Positions 1 to 7,820 of a DNA stretch of 53,264 nucleotides are shown here, piece by piece (the first letter of the stretch is position 1; every line of letters begins with the position of its first letter). The notes beneath the pieces are model-generated. The model did not search any database. It was not told where the DNA came from and saw only the letters and a program-made list of their open reading frames with translations. Source of the DNA: Candidatus Eiseniibacteriota bacterium (GTDB taxonomy: Bacteria > Eisenbacteria > RBG-16-71-46); assembly GCA_016215625.1 (NCBI GenBank), contig JACRIW010000033.1, positions 1 to 53,264 of the forward strand, read 5' to 3'. A program made the translations under genes and the position numbers.

Positions 1-2
1 CC

Positions 3-1109
3 GCTGCGGTGATCTCGGGCAACCGCAACTTCGAAGGCCGCGTGCACCCGATGGTGCGCGCGAACTTCCTCGCGTCGCCGCCGCTCGTCGTCGCGTACGC
101 ACTCGCCGGCACGGTGGACATCGACTTCGAGAAGGAGCCGATCGGCACGGGCAAGGACGGCAAGCCCGTCTTCCTGCGCGAGATCTGGCCGACGCAGAAG
201 GAAGTCGCCGACGCGGTCGCCGCGAGCGTGAAGCCGGAGATGTTCGCGAAGAGCTACGGCAACACGTTCGACGGGAACCCGAAGTGGAACGCGATTCCCG
301 TGGGCGAGGGTGAGCTCTACCAGTGGGACGAGAAGTCGACGTACATCCACGAGCCGCCGTTCTTCCAGGGCCTGTCGATGGATCCGAAGCCGCTGTCGGA
401 CGTGAAGGGCGCGCGTGTGCTCGGCATGTTCGGCGACTCGGTGACGACGGATCACATCTCGCCGGCCGGCGACATCGCGCTGGCGAGCCCGGCGGGCAAG
501 TTCCTCGCCGAGCGCGGCATCGAGAAGAAGGACTTCAACTCGTACGGCTCGCGCCGCGGCAACGACCTGGTCATGGTGCGCGGCACGTTCGCGAACATCC
601 GCCTGAAGAACCTGCTGGTCCCCGGTTCCGAGGGCAACGTGACGGTGCACTTCCCGACCGGCGAGCAGATGCCGATCTACGACGCGTCGGCGAAGTACAT
701 GGCCGCGGGAACGCCGCTCGTGGTGCTCGCGGGCAAGGAGTACGGCACGGGTTCGTCGCGCGACTGGGCGGCGAAGGGCACGCTGCTGCTCGGCGTGAAG
801 GCCGTGCTCGCCGAGAGCTTCGAGCGCATCCACCGTTCGAACCTGGTCGGCATGGGCATCCTGCCGCTCGTGTACGAGGCGGGGCAGAACGCCGAGTCGC
901 TCGGGATCACGGGGCGCGAGACGTTCGACGTGCTCGGCCTGACCGGCGAGCTCAAGCCGCGCCAGAAGGTGAAGGTCCGCGCCACGCGTGAGGACGGCTC
1001 GGTGCTCGAGTTCTCGGCGATCGCCCGTCTCGACACGCCCGTGGACGTGGACTACTACAAGAATGGCGGCATCCTGCAGACGGTGCTGCGGGGGCTGGCG
1101 AAGAGCTAG
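3..1109 (+). CDS. acnA: Aconitate hydratase, C-terminal part (5' truncated by window edge)
   Basis: This is the C-terminal portion of a monomeric aconitase, which interconverts citrate and isocitrate in the cytoplasm as part of the TCA cycle. The reading frame is open from base 3, so the gene begins outside the window. Visible family signatures are [11 protein letters not shown] close to the left end, the linker into the swivel domain ([13 protein letters not shown]), [12 protein letters not shown], and [15 protein letters not shown], which belongs to the substrate-binding swivel domain. The stop is TAG at 1107-1109 and a strong hairpin terminator follows. The N-terminal Fe-S domains lie outside the window and cannot be judged. 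Icd and AceK, the next TCA step and its regulator, lie about 13 kb downstream. Confidence 0.96.
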   Translation, partial: AAVISGNRNFEGRVHPMVRANFLASPPLVVAYALAGTVDIDFEKEPIGTGKDGKPVFLREIWPTQKEVADAVAASVKPEMFAKSYGNTFDGNPKWNAIPVGEGELYQWDEKSTYIHEPPFFQGLSMDPKPLSDVKGARVLGMFGDSVTTDHISPAGDIALASPAGKFLAERGIEKKDFNSYGSRRGNDLVMVRGTFANIRLKNLLVPGSEGNVTVHFPTGEQMPIYDASAKYMAAGTPLVVLAGKEYGTGSSRDWAAKGTLLLGVKAVLAESFERIHRSNLVGMGILPLVYEAGQNAESLGITGRETFDVLGLTGELKPRQKVKVRATREDGSVLEFSAIARLDTPVDVDYYKNGGILQTVLRGLAKS

Positions 1110-1145
1110 ATCCGGTGCGGGCCTCCGGCCCGCGGTGAGTGACGG

Positions 1146-1173
1146 GGCCCGGCGCGTGCGAACGCGCCGGGCC
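1146..1173 (+). terminator. Intrinsic terminator after aconitase
   Basis: A perfect 11-bp stem (GGCCCGGCGCG pairing with CGCGCCGGGCC) closes a 6-base loop TGCGAA, then TTCGTGTCTT follows. It begins 37 bases after the aconitase stop. GC-rich stems without a long T-run are typical of the terminators in this window. Confidence 0.8.
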
Positions 1174-1289
1174 TTCGTGTCTTCGCGAAACCGCTTCTGC
1201 GCGCCGGGGCGCTGTCCTATGGTTCCGCCTCGCTTCGCCGCTCACGCGCCCACACGGGCCACGCCGTCGTACCGGGAGCACGCACCCGT

Positions 1290-2048
1290 ATGTCCCCCTC
1301 GCTCGCCATGGTGACGTTCGTCGTACGCGATCAGGACGAGGCGCTGCGGTTCTTCAGCGGCGCGCTTCGCTTCGGCGTGATCGAGGACCGCGTGCTGGAG
1401 GACGGCAAGCGCTGGCTTGTGGTCGCGCCGCCGGGCGGTCGCGGCGCGTCGCTGCTGCTCGCGCGCGCGGCGAACGACGCACAGACATCCGCGATCGGCG
1501 CGCAGGCCGGCGGTCGCGTCGCATTCTTCCTCGAGACGGACGACTTCGCGCGCGACCACGCGCACATGAAGGCGCACGGCGTCGTGTTCGCCGAGGAGCC
1601 GCGCGGGGAGGCGTACGGCACGGTGGCCGTGTTCCTCGACGTGTGCGGGAACCGCTGGGACCTGATCCAGCGCCGCGCGCAAAGCGCTGTCGCGGCCGGC
1701 CGGACCGGCGAGCGCGTGACGGCCGCCGGCCCCGGCTTCTCCGTCCTCTATCGCTGGCGCATTCATCCGGGCAAGGAAGCCGCGTTCGTCGAGGCCTGGA
1801 CCGCGGTCTCGCACGACCTGCGGCGGAAGGGCTCGCTCGGGTCGCGGCTGCATCGCGGGCCGGACGGGCTCTGGTACAGCTACGCGCAGTGGCCGAGCGC
1901 GGAGGCGCGCGCCGCAGCGTTCGCGCTGCCCTCCGGCGCGCCCGAGGCGAGCGCTGCCATGAAGGACGCGATCGCGGAAGGATTGCCGGAGATCGTGCTC
2001 GAATCGGTCTCCGACCTGATGGTCCTGCCGGGCACGGGCGCAGCCTGA
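1290..2048 (+). CDS. VOC-domain / ABM-like fusion protein
   Basis: A 252-residue cytoplasmic protein. Residues about 5-128 form a glyoxalase/bleomycin-resistance (VOC) fold: it starts with a beta strand (VTFVVRDQDEALRFF), contains VAFFLETDD, and ends with the usual GNRWDLIQ strand. Residues about 148-245 (FSVLYRWRIHPGKEAAFVEAW) resemble the antibiotic-biosynthesis-monooxygenase-like (ABM) dimeric alpha/beta barrel. The fold is clear but the reaction is not, since VOC proteins include isomerases, dioxygenases and resistance proteins. It opens a run of small plus-strand genes after the aconitase terminator. The ATG at 1290 directly precedes the first VOC strand. A TATGGT hexamer at 1218-1223 is a possible -10 element. 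Confidence 0.8.
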   Translation: MSPSLAMVTFVVRDQDEALRFFSGALRFGVIEDRVLEDGKRWLVVAPPGGRGASLLLARAANDAQTSAIGAQAGGRVAFFLETDDFARDHAHMKAHGVVFAEEPRGEAYGTVAVFLDVCGNRWDLIQRRAQSAVAAGRTGERVTAAGPGFSVLYRWRIHPGKEAAFVEAWTAVSHDLRRKGSLGSRLHRGPDGLWYSYAQWPSAEARAAAFALPSGAPEASAAMKDAIAEGLPEIVLESVSDLMVLPGTGAA

Positions 2049-2137
2049 GTTCCTCGCCGCGGCGCGTTTTCGGTTTCGCGCCCGCGCCGCCGTGTGGAAT
2101 CCTGCGTGTCCCTCGCACACCCATGGAGAGGCCGCGC

Positions 2138-2638
2138 ATGTTCCGCCGTTTCACCTGCTTCGCCGCCGCAGTCACACTCGCATCGCTCGTCTCGCTCGCG
2201 ACCGCACCGGCCGCGCACGCCGGCGCCCGTGCGCATGCCTACGCCGACTCGCTCGCCATTCGCGCGACGCTCGACTCGCTCAACGCCGCCTGCGCGCGGC
2301 GCGACACCACCGCGTTCATGTCGCTGTGGGACGACGCGGACGACCGACTGCTGTTCGTGGGCTCGAGCAAGCCCGAAGTCTTCCACGGGCACGCGGGCAT
2401 CCGGCGCTTCCGCCGCTTCCTGTTCTCGATGCCGTTCGTGTTCTCTTTCGATCTCGCGAACGTCACCATTCGTTCGGACGGCCACTTCGGCTGGGCGTAC
2501 GTGGACGGCAAGATGTTCCGCACCGCGCCCGACGGCCATTCGAGCAACACCGACTATCGTTACCTCGTCGTGCTCGTGAAGCGTGGACACGCCTGGAAGT
2601 GGCAGGCGTTCGACGGTTCCGTGCCCGGCGACGAATGA
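2138..2638 (+). CDS. Secreted SnoaL/DUF4440-like (NTF2-fold) protein
   Basis: The product is 166 residues long, with a Sec signal peptide at about residues 1-26 (MFRRFTCFAAAVTLASLVSL..AHA) and a mature domain with the layout of DUF4440/SnoaL-like NTF2 folds: an N-terminal helix (ADSLAIRATLDSLNAACARRD) followed by curved strands ending KWQAFDGSVP. In this family the fold forms a small binding cavity and no single reaction can be assigned. The ATG at 2138 is preferred over the in-frame ATG at 2123 because GGAGAG (2126-2131) sits at the right distance before it and the signal peptide then starts cleanly. It lies 22 bases upstream of the next VOC gene and is probably cotranscribed with it. Confidence 0.78.
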   Translation: MFRRFTCFAAAVTLASLVSLATAPAAHAGARAHAYADSLAIRATLDSLNAACARRDTTAFMSLWDDADDRLLFVGSSKPEVFHGHAGIRRFRRFLFSMPFVFSFDLANVTIRSDGHFGWAYVDGKMFRTAPDGHSSNTDYRYLVVLVKRGHAWKWQAFDGSVPGDE

Positions 2639-2660
2639 CGTTCCACCCCAGGAGTCGCTC

Positions 2661-3056
2661 ATGTCCCCTCGCGTGACCGGAATCGGCGGTGTGTTCTTCA
2701 AGGCGCGTGACCCGAAGGCGCTGCAGGAGTGGTATCGCGTGCATCTCGGATTCGAGATCAGCGAGTGGGGTGGCGCGGTGTTCCACTGGCAGACGCCCGA
2801 GCTTCCACAGCCCGACGGCGCGACCGCCTGGAGCCTGTTTCCCCAGGACACGAAGCACTTCGCGCCCAGCACGGCCTCTTTCATGATCAACTACCGCGTG
2901 GACGACCTCGACGCGCTGCTCGCTTCGCTGCGCGCGGCCGGCTGCGCGGTGGACGAGAAGACGCATGCGGACGACTTCGGCAAGTTCGGCTGGGTGATGG
3001 ACCCCGAGGGCAACCGGATCGAGCTCTGGCAGCCACCCGCACAGGCGAACGCCTGA
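2661..3056 (+). CDS. VOC family (glyoxalase-fold) protein
   Basis: A 131-residue single VOC module made of two beta-alpha-beta-beta-beta units: ITGIGGVFFKARDP-type first strand, YRVHLGF helix end, INYRVDDLDALLASL in the middle and the terminal MDPEGNRIELWQPP strand with the metal-site glutamate position (IELW). Such proteins are usually cytoplasmic metal-dependent enzymes or binding proteins; the substrate is unknown. The ATG at 2661 follows CCAGGAG at 2648-2654. Its stop TGA (3054-3056) overlaps the proposed CTG start of the following gene in the register CTGA, the same geometry as the GTGA and ATGA couplings elsewhere in the window. Confidence 0.85.
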   Translation: MSPRVTGIGGVFFKARDPKALQEWYRVHLGFEISEWGGAVFHWQTPELPQPDGATAWSLFPQDTKHFAPSTASFMINYRVDDLDALLASLRAAGCAVDEKTHADDFGKFGWVMDPEGNRIELWQPPAQANA

Positions 3057-3565
3057 TCCGCACGCTGCACGTCGGCGGGCGGGAGAAGCCCGAACTGCTC
3101 GCGGACCTCGCGTCCGCGGGCGTGCGGCTGAACCCGCTCGCCGAAGCGCTCTTCGGCGACGAGCGCTTCACGACCTCGCGCGAGCGCGTGCCCGTCGTGT
3201 CCGTGGCGGTGACCGCCGCCGAACTGGGCCTGCCCAACGGCGGCACGTTCGACGCGATCGTCGCGCGCGCGGCCGAGCGCGGGCTGCAACTGTGCCCGCT
3301 CGAGCTCGCGCCGCACCTTCGGCTCGCGCTGCTCGACCAGCCGGAGGGCGCGATCGGGCGGCCGGTGACCGAGCATCGCGCTCCGCCGGGCTCGCTCACG
3401 GTCGCGTCGGCGCCGCTGTGCGACGACGAAGCAGTGCCGAAGGGTTTCTACCTGCGCCGCATCGAAGGCGAGCTCTGGCTGCGCGGCTACCAGTCGTGGT
3501 CCGGGCACGTGTGGAGCGGGGAAGACACGTTCGTGTTCGTGAGTGGAGGACTGCGGCGCCGGTGA
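3053..3565 (+). CDS. Conserved hypothetical protein, start probably CTG
   Basis: About 170 residues, opening with LIRTLHVGGREKPELLADL and containing GLPNGGTFDAIVARAAERGL, CPLELAPHLRL, and a basic/aromatic tail LRGYQSWSGHVW before a strand FVFVS. I recognise it as a conserved hypothetical family but know no function. No ATG, GTG or TTG lies in frame anywhere near the conserved N-terminus; the only plausible initiator is CTG at 3053 (or ATC at 3056). CTG overlaps the stop of the VOC gene as CTGA, suggesting translational coupling. A truncated form from GTG at 3119 would remove conserved sequence. The coding call is firm and the start is not. Confidence 0.7.
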   Translation: MIRTLHVGGREKPELLADLASAGVRLNPLAEALFGDERFTTSRERVPVVSVAVTAAELGLPNGGTFDAIVARAAERGLQLCPLELAPHLRLALLDQPEGAIGRPVTEHRAPPGSLTVASAPLCDDEAVPKGFYLRRIEGELWLRGYQSWSGHVWSGEDTFVFVSGGLRRR

Positions 3566-3603
3566 ACGGGCCGGGCGCCGGCAGAGAACACCCGGGAGGC
3601 CTC

Positions 3604-4050
3604 ATGGCGATCCAGCGCATGGACAACGTCGGCATCGTGGTGGAGAACCTCGACACCGCCATCGCCTTCTTCACGGAATTCGGTCTCACGCTCGAAGGGC
3701 GCATGCCCATCGAAGGCGAGTGGGCGGGGCGCGTCACCGGAGTGCGCGACCAGCGCGTCGAGATCGCGATGATGCGCACGCCCGACGGCCACAGCCGGCT
3801 CGAGCTTTCGCGCTTCGACGCGCCGGCGATCGCGGGCGATCACCGCACGTCGCCGGTGAACTCGCTCGGCTACCTGCGCGTGATGTTCGCGGTGGACGAC
3901 CTGGACGACACGCTCGCCCGGCTCGAGAAGCACGGCGCGAAGGTCGTGGACGAGGTCGTGAACTACCGGGACGTCTACCGGCTCTGCTACATCCGCGGCC
4001 CCGAGGGCATCCTGATCGGGCTCGCGCAGCCGCTCGGGAAGCAGGCCTGA
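3604..4050 (+). CDS. VOC family (glyoxalase-fold) protein
   Basis: The product has 148 residues. It shows the standard VOC arrangement: MDNVGIVVENLDTAIAFFTEFG as the first beta-alpha unit, an internal RLELSRF strand, LRVMFAVDDLDDTLARL as the second unit, and a final strand GPEGILIGLAQPL. The glutamate in GPEGIL and the residues around RLELS occupy the usual metal-ligand strands, so a metal-dependent lyase, isomerase or dioxygenase is possible, but nothing here identifies the substrate. The ATG at 3604 follows GGGAGGC (3595-3601). It lies 38 bases after the previous gene and is the third VOC-fold gene within 3 kb. Confidence 0.86.
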   Translation: MAIQRMDNVGIVVENLDTAIAFFTEFGLTLEGRMPIEGEWAGRVTGVRDQRVEIAMMRTPDGHSRLELSRFDAPAIAGDHRTSPVNSLGYLRVMFAVDDLDDTLARLEKHGAKVVDEVVNYRDVYRLCYIRGPEGILIGLAQPLGKQA

Positions 4051-4174
4051 GGTTCGCCACGGGAGGGAAACGGGCCCGCGCAAGGAAGTCCGCGCGGCGG
4101 GCGCCAGTCATGCGTGTGGTTTGCGGCGACCGCGGAGGTTTTCAATCCGCGCCACCTGTGGAATCTTCCCGCCC

Positions 4175-4588
4175 ATGCCCGCGCCCCCCGGTTACTCCGG
4201 CACTCCGCTCGCCAAGAAGCTCGGCATCGCCGAAGGCACGACCGTGCTGCCGATGGGCGCGCCCGCGGAGTACCGCGCGTGGCTCGCGCCTCTGCCGGAG
4301 GACGTCGCGTTCGCACGCGCTGCGAGCGCGAAGACGGACGTCGCGCACGTCTTCGTGACGAAGCGCGCCGAGCTCGAGAAGAACCTCAAGGCGCTGCGCG
4401 CGAAGCTCCGCCCCGACGTCGCGGTCTGGGTGTCGTGGCCGAAGAAGACGTCCCGGGTGCCGACCGACGTCACCGAAGACGTGATCCGCGCCGTCTGCCT
4501 GCCGATGGGCTGGGTGGACATCAAGGTGTGCGCGGTCACCGAGGTGTGGTCGGGCCTCAAGCTCGTCGTGCGGAAGGAACTGCGGTGA
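4175..4588 (+). CDS. DUF3052 family protein
   Basis: A 137-residue protein matching DUF3052: GYSGTPLAKKLGI at the N-terminus, VFVTKRAELEKNLKALRAKL in the centre, then VWVSWPKKTS and WSGLKLVVRK at the end. Function is unknown for the family; members are small, soluble and cytoplasmic. The ATG at 4175 has no Shine-Dalgarno sequence; instead GAATCT (4161-4166) lies 8 bases upstream, a spacing compatible with a leaderless transcript. The stop TGA overlaps the GTG start of the DUF1697 gene (GTGA at 4585-4588), indicating coupled translation. Confidence 0.88.
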   Translation: MPAPPGYSGTPLAKKLGIAEGTTVLPMGAPAEYRAWLAPLPEDVAFARAASAKTDVAHVFVTKRAELEKNLKALRAKLRPDVAVWVSWPKKTSRVPTDVTEDVIRAVCLPMGWVDIKVCAVTEVWSGLKLVVRKELR

Positions 4589-5139
4589 GCGCGGGCTTCG
4601 TCGCACTGCTGCGCGGCATCAACGTCGGGAAAGGGAAGCGCGTCCCGATGGCGGACCTGCGCGCGCTGCTCGAGTCGCTCGGGCACGTGGACGTGAAGAC
4701 GCTGCTCAACAGTGGCAACGCCGTCTTCGCCGCGCCGCGTGGCGCCGCGCCGAAGCTGGCGGCGGTGATCGCCGCGGCGATCGAGAAGCGCTTCGGCTTC
4801 GACGTTCCGGTGATCGTGAAGTCCGCCGCCGACCTCGACGCGATGGCCGCGGAGAACTCGCTCGCCGCGAAGGCGGCCGACTTCTCGCGCCTGCTCACGG
4901 TGTTCGCGCAGGACCCGGCGGACCTGAAGTCGCTCGCAGTGCTGAAGCCACTGCTCACGAAGGGCGAGGCGCTCCTGCTTGGCGAGCACGCCGCGTGGCT
5001 GCATTGCGCGAACGGCATCCTCGAGAGCGCGGCGGGCGAAGCCGTGCTCGGCAAGGTCGGCAGGTCCGGCAGGGGATTCACCACACGCAACTGGGCGACG
5101 GTCGAGAAGATCCGCGCGCTCATGAAGTCCGCCGGCTGA
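4585..5139 (+). CDS. DUF1697 family protein
   Basis: A 184-residue DUF1697 protein: FVALLRGINVGKGKRVPMADL at the N-terminus, LLNSGNAVF, FDVPVIVKSAADL and the terminal TTRNWATVEKIRAL, which are all hallmark segments of the family. The role is unknown. GTG at 4585 is chosen because it overlaps the stop of DUF3052 by four bases and places FVALLRGIN at the correct distance from the start. DUF3052, DUF1697 and DUF1801 genes are often found as a loose set of housekeeping hypotheticals, and here they appear consecutively. Confidence 0.9.
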   Translation: MSAGFVALLRGINVGKGKRVPMADLRALLESLGHVDVKTLLNSGNAVFAAPRGAAPKLAAVIAAAIEKRFGFDVPVIVKSAADLDAMAAENSLAAKAADFSRLLTVFAQDPADLKSLAVLKPLLTKGEALLLGEHAAWLHCANGILESAAGEAVLGKVGRSGRGFTTRNWATVEKIRALMKSAG

Positions 5140-5163
5140 AGGCGGAAGACGGAGAGAGAGGCC

Positions 5164-5544
5164 ATGCCCCTGCGTGCACGACATGCCAGCGTCGACGAGT
5201 ACCTCGCGGCCGCCGCGCCGGAGGTGCGGGCGGTTCTCGAAGAGATTCGGCGGCGCGCGCTCGCCGCGGTACCGGACGCGACCGAGTGCATCAGCTACCA
5301 GATGCCCGCGCTCAAGAAGAAGAAGGTGTTCTTCTACTACGCCGCCTTCAAGCAGCACGTGGGCATCTACCCGCCCGTCAAGGGAGACGCGGCGCTCGCC
5401 ACCGAACTGGCGCCGTTTCGAGGGCCGAAGGGCAATCTCCAATTCCCGCTCTCCGCGCCCATGCCGTTCGACCTCATCGCGCGAGTCGCCGCGACGCTCG
5501 CGGAGGAAGTGGGCGTGAAGAGCGCGGCCAAGGGGACCGCGTGA
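5164..5544 (+). CDS. DUF1801 domain protein (YdhG/Fra-like)
   Basis: A 126-residue DUF1801 domain protein. The family core is visible: VDEYLAAAAPEVRAVLEEIRR, the CISYQMPALKKKKVFFYYAAFKQHVGIYP segment, and GNLQFPLSAPMPFDLI. The fold is related to the frataxin-like iron chaperone Fra of Bacillus, but DUF1801 members differ widely and iron binding is only a possibility here. ATG at 5164 follows a purine-rich GGAGAGAGAGG (5150-5160). Its stop overlaps the GTG start of the next gene (GTGA, 5541-5544), so the two products are probably made together. Confidence 0.9.
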   Translation: MPLRARHASVDEYLAAAAPEVRAVLEEIRRRALAAVPDATECISYQMPALKKKKVFFYYAAFKQHVGIYPPVKGDAALATELAPFRGPKGNLQFPLSAPMPFDLIARVAATLAEEVGVKSAAKGTA

Positions 5545-5996
5545 TCCTGCGCCTCGACGACCTGCGCGGGCCTGAGATCCGCGCGCTGCTCGAAGAACAC
5601 CTCGCGGACATGCGGCGCATCTCGCCGCCCGAAAGCGTGCACGCCCTCGACCTGGACGCGCTGCGCCGCCCGGAGATCTCGTTCTGGACGGTGTGGGAGG
5701 GAGAGGCGCTGCTCGGCTGTGGCGCGCTCAAGCAGCTCGACGCCGCGCACGGCGAGATCAAGTCCATGCGCACGGCGCACGCGCACCGCGGCAAGGGCGT
5801 CGCGCGGTTCGTGCTGGCGCACATCCTCGAGGAGGCGCGCCGGCGCGGCTGTGCGCGGCTCAGCCTCGAGACCGGCTCGCAACCGGAGTTCGAGCCCGCC
5901 CGCCGCCTGTACGCGCGTGCGGGCTTCGAGTCCTGCGGGCCGTTCGCGGACTACGTGCTCGACCCGAACAGCGTGTTCATGACGCGCATTTTGTAG
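5541..5996 (+). CDS. GNAT family N-acetyltransferase
   Basis: A 151-residue acetyltransferase of the GNAT superfamily. After an N-terminal beta-alpha unit it shows LLGCGALKQLDAAHGEIKSM (strands 2-4), the acetyl-CoA pyrophosphate loop HRGKGVARFVLAHIL, LSLETGSQPEFEPARRLYARAGF and the final strand, a pattern close to the YjaB/PhnO-type small acetyltransferases. The acceptor is unknown. The GTG start at 5541 is inferred from the 4-base overlap with DUF1801. A TAGGCT hexamer and the next gene begin shortly after the stop. Confidence 0.9.
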   Translation: MILRLDDLRGPEIRALLEEHLADMRRISPPESVHALDLDALRRPEISFWTVWEGEALLGCGALKQLDAAHGEIKSMRTAHAHRGKGVARFVLAHILEEARRRGCARLSLETGSQPEFEPARRLYARAGFESCGPFADYVLDPNSVFMTRIL

Positions 5997-6055
5997 CGGC
6001 TGCCGGAATGCCACAGGAGTAGGCTCCACGCAGCCGACCGGGGGAGGACGCACGC

Positions 6056-6595
6056 ATGCATGCCCCGTCGCTCGCCCGCCGACTCACGGTTCACGCGGCC
6101 CTGTTCGCGGTGTTCGCTCCCGCCGCCGCCCACGCGATCCTCGTCGGGGTCCCGAAGCCCGACGGGCTGCTCGCACTCATGTCCCGCGACGCCGACACGA
6201 TCGTCGTCGCGGACGTCGTGCGATCCACGGGCGTCGAGGTGTCGGACAGTTCCGCCTTCTCGCGTGACGGCCTCCTGGTGATGACGCGGCACACGCTCCT
6301 CGTGCGCGAGAGCTGGAAGGGCGACGCGCGCTCCGGCGACACGCTCGAGGTCTGGACGCCCGGGGGACACGTGCCGGGACGCGGTGGCATGTGGATCGAA
6401 GACACGGCGCAGCTGTTCCCCGACCGGCGCTATGTGCTCTTCCTGGCGCGCTGGCGCGGGCGGCTCGGAGTGCGCGAAGGGGAGATGGGCGCGCTCGAAG
6501 TGACCGGCGGCCGCGCGTCCGGCTACGTCACCGAGGGCCGCCGCGAGCTTTCGTGGCTCCGGAATCACGTGAAGGCCGCGATCGCCGCGCCCTGA
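6056..6595 (+). CDS. Secreted hypothetical protein
   Basis: A 179-residue protein with a signal peptide (residues about 1-27, hydrophobic core LTVHAALFAVFAPAAAHA). The mature part is beta-rich: DTIVVADVVRSTG, then TLLVRESWKGDARSGDTLEVWTPGG, then YVLFLAR. This general shape (a site reporting damage or flux, followed by the phrase W-K-G...G-D-x-L-E-V) occurs in many secreted hypotheticals that carry an OB-like or tissue-inhibitor-like barrel, but I cannot assign a family with certainty. The ATG at 6056 follows GGGGGAGGA (6041-6048), and TAGGCT at 6020-6025 may be the -10 element. Confidence 0.75.
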   Translation: MHAPSLARRLTVHAALFAVFAPAAAHAILVGVPKPDGLLALMSRDADTIVVADVVRSTGVEVSDSSAFSRDGLLVMTRHTLLVRESWKGDARSGDTLEVWTPGGHVPGRGGMWIEDTAQLFPDRRYVLFLARWRGRLGVREGEMGALEVTGGRASGYVTEGRRELSWLRNHVKAAIAAP

Positions 6596-6601
6596 GCGGC
6601 C

Positions 6602-6618
6602 CGACCGCGCCGCGGTCG
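6602..6618 (+). terminator. Possible terminator hairpin
   Basis: CGACCGC pairs with GCGGTCG around a 3-base loop, starting 7 bases after the stop of the secreted hypothetical gene. The stem is only 7 bp and no T-run follows, so this is a weak call. Confidence 0.4.
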
Positions 6619-6777
6619 AGCGCGCGTGCGAGGCGGCCTCGCCATCGGCGCGTCGCGCGCTCGCCGGCGGCGGTGCTAACGTGCGCGCCCTGCGGACGCC
6701 CGCCGTCCGGCGCGCGCGAGACTTCCTGCGCCCGAGGGCGCCCGGGCGACCGTCGGTCGATCGTTCCGAGGACGTGC

Positions 6778-7257
6778 ATGGCCCACGCGTGGTGGAGAGG
6801 TTCCCGAGGCGAAGGCTTCGTGGTCGCGCAGCTGGCGCTCTTCGCGCTGCTCGCGCTCGGGCCGCGCACGCTGCCGTGGATCCCGGCCTGGCCCTGGCCG
6901 CAGTTCTGGCGCGTCGCGGGAGCGGGCCTGATGGGCGTCGGCGGACTCCTCGCGCTCACCGCGAGCCTGAGCCTCGGGCGCGCGCTCACGCCCCTGCCGT
7001 ATCCGCGCGAGGACAGCCACCTCGTGGAGACCGGGCCCTACGCGCTCGTGCGACACCCGATCTACAGCGGCGTGCTGCTGCTCGCGCTGGGCTGGGCGTT
7101 CTGGACGCGCGGACTCTTCACGCTCGGCTACGCGCTCGCGCTGTTCGTCCTGCTCGACGCCAAGTCGCGGCGCGAGGAGCGCTGGCTCGGCGCGCGGTTC
7201 AGCGGCTACGTACGGTACAAGCGCCGCGTGCGGAAGCTGATTCCGTTCGTGTACTGA
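6778..7257 (+). CDS. Isoprenylcysteine carboxyl methyltransferase (ICMT)-like membrane protein
   Basis: A 159-residue integral membrane protein with about four hydrophobic segments (VVAQLALFALLALG, FWRVAGAGLMGVGGLLAL, HPIYSGVLLLALGWAFW, LFTLGYALALFVLL). The diagnostic region is LVETGPYALVRHPIYSGVLLL followed by REERWLGARFSGYVRYKRRV, which in ICMT and phospholipid methyltransferases (PF04191/PF04140 group) binds S-adenosylmethionine at the membrane surface; the invariant RHPxY is present. The methyl acceptor in bacteria is generally unknown. ATG at 6778 is preceded by CCGAGGAC. TAACGT at 6677-6682 is a possible -10 hexamer. Confidence 0.88.
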   Translation: MAHAWWRGSRGEGFVVAQLALFALLALGPRTLPWIPAWPWPQFWRVAGAGLMGVGGLLALTASLSLGRALTPLPYPREDSHLVETGPYALVRHPIYSGVLLLALGWAFWTRGLFTLGYALALFVLLDAKSRREERWLGARFSGYVRYKRRVRKLIPFVY

Positions 7258-7325
7258 CGGACCGCGCGCCCTTGACACCGTGCGCCGCGCCGCGTGAAGT
7301 GCGATCGAGAGGGGAGGAACACCGC

Positions 7326-7820
7326 ATGAAGATCCGCGTGCTCGTCACGGGCGGAACGTTCGACAAGGAATACAACGAACTGAACGGCGAGCTGTTCTTC
7401 AAGGACTCGCACCTGCGCGAGATGCTGCGCCTCGGCCGCTGCCAGCTCGATCTCGAAGTGCAGCGCCTCATGATGATCGACAGCCTCGAGATGACCGACG
7501 CGCACCGCGAGGAGATCCTGCGCGCGTGCGTCGCCGCGAAGGGCGAACGCATCGTCGTCACGCACGGCACGGACACCATGGAAGTCACCGCGCGCTACCT
7601 CGGCGAGCGCGTGAAGGGCCAGACGATCGTGCTCACGGGCGCGATGGTGCCCTACACGTTCGGCTCGTCCGACGGGCTCTTCAATCTCGGCAGCGCGCTC
7701 GCGTTCGCGCAGAGCATGCCCGAAGGCGTGTACGTCGCGATGAACGGCCGCTGTTTCGACTGGAACAACGTGCGCAAGGACCGCTCGACCGGGCGCTTCG
7801 TCGAATCGGCCGCGTCGTGA
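7326..7820 (+). CDS. Single-domain asparaginase-like protein
   Basis: A 164-residue protein equivalent to only the N-terminal catalytic domain of L-asparaginase (which is normally about 330 residues). It keeps both threonine motifs: VTGGTFD at residues 7-13 and HGTDTM at about 81-86, plus TGAMVPYTFGSSDGLFNLGSALA. In full-length enzymes these supply the nucleophile and the Thr-Asp-Lys proton relay, and the missing C-terminal domain completes the active site of the neighbouring subunit. Short stand-alone forms exist as a family, so this is not necessarily a truncation. ATG at 7326 follows GAGGGGAGG (7309-7317). The stop overlaps the GTG start of a GNAT gene (GTGA, 7817-7820). Confidence 0.88.
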   Translation: MKIRVLVTGGTFDKEYNELNGELFFKDSHLREMLRLGRCQLDLEVQRLMMIDSLEMTDAHREEILRACVAAKGERIVVTHGTDTMEVTARYLGERVKGQTIVLTGAMVPYTFGSSDGLFNLGSALAFAQSMPEGVYVAMNGRCFDWNNVRKDRSTGRFVESAAS

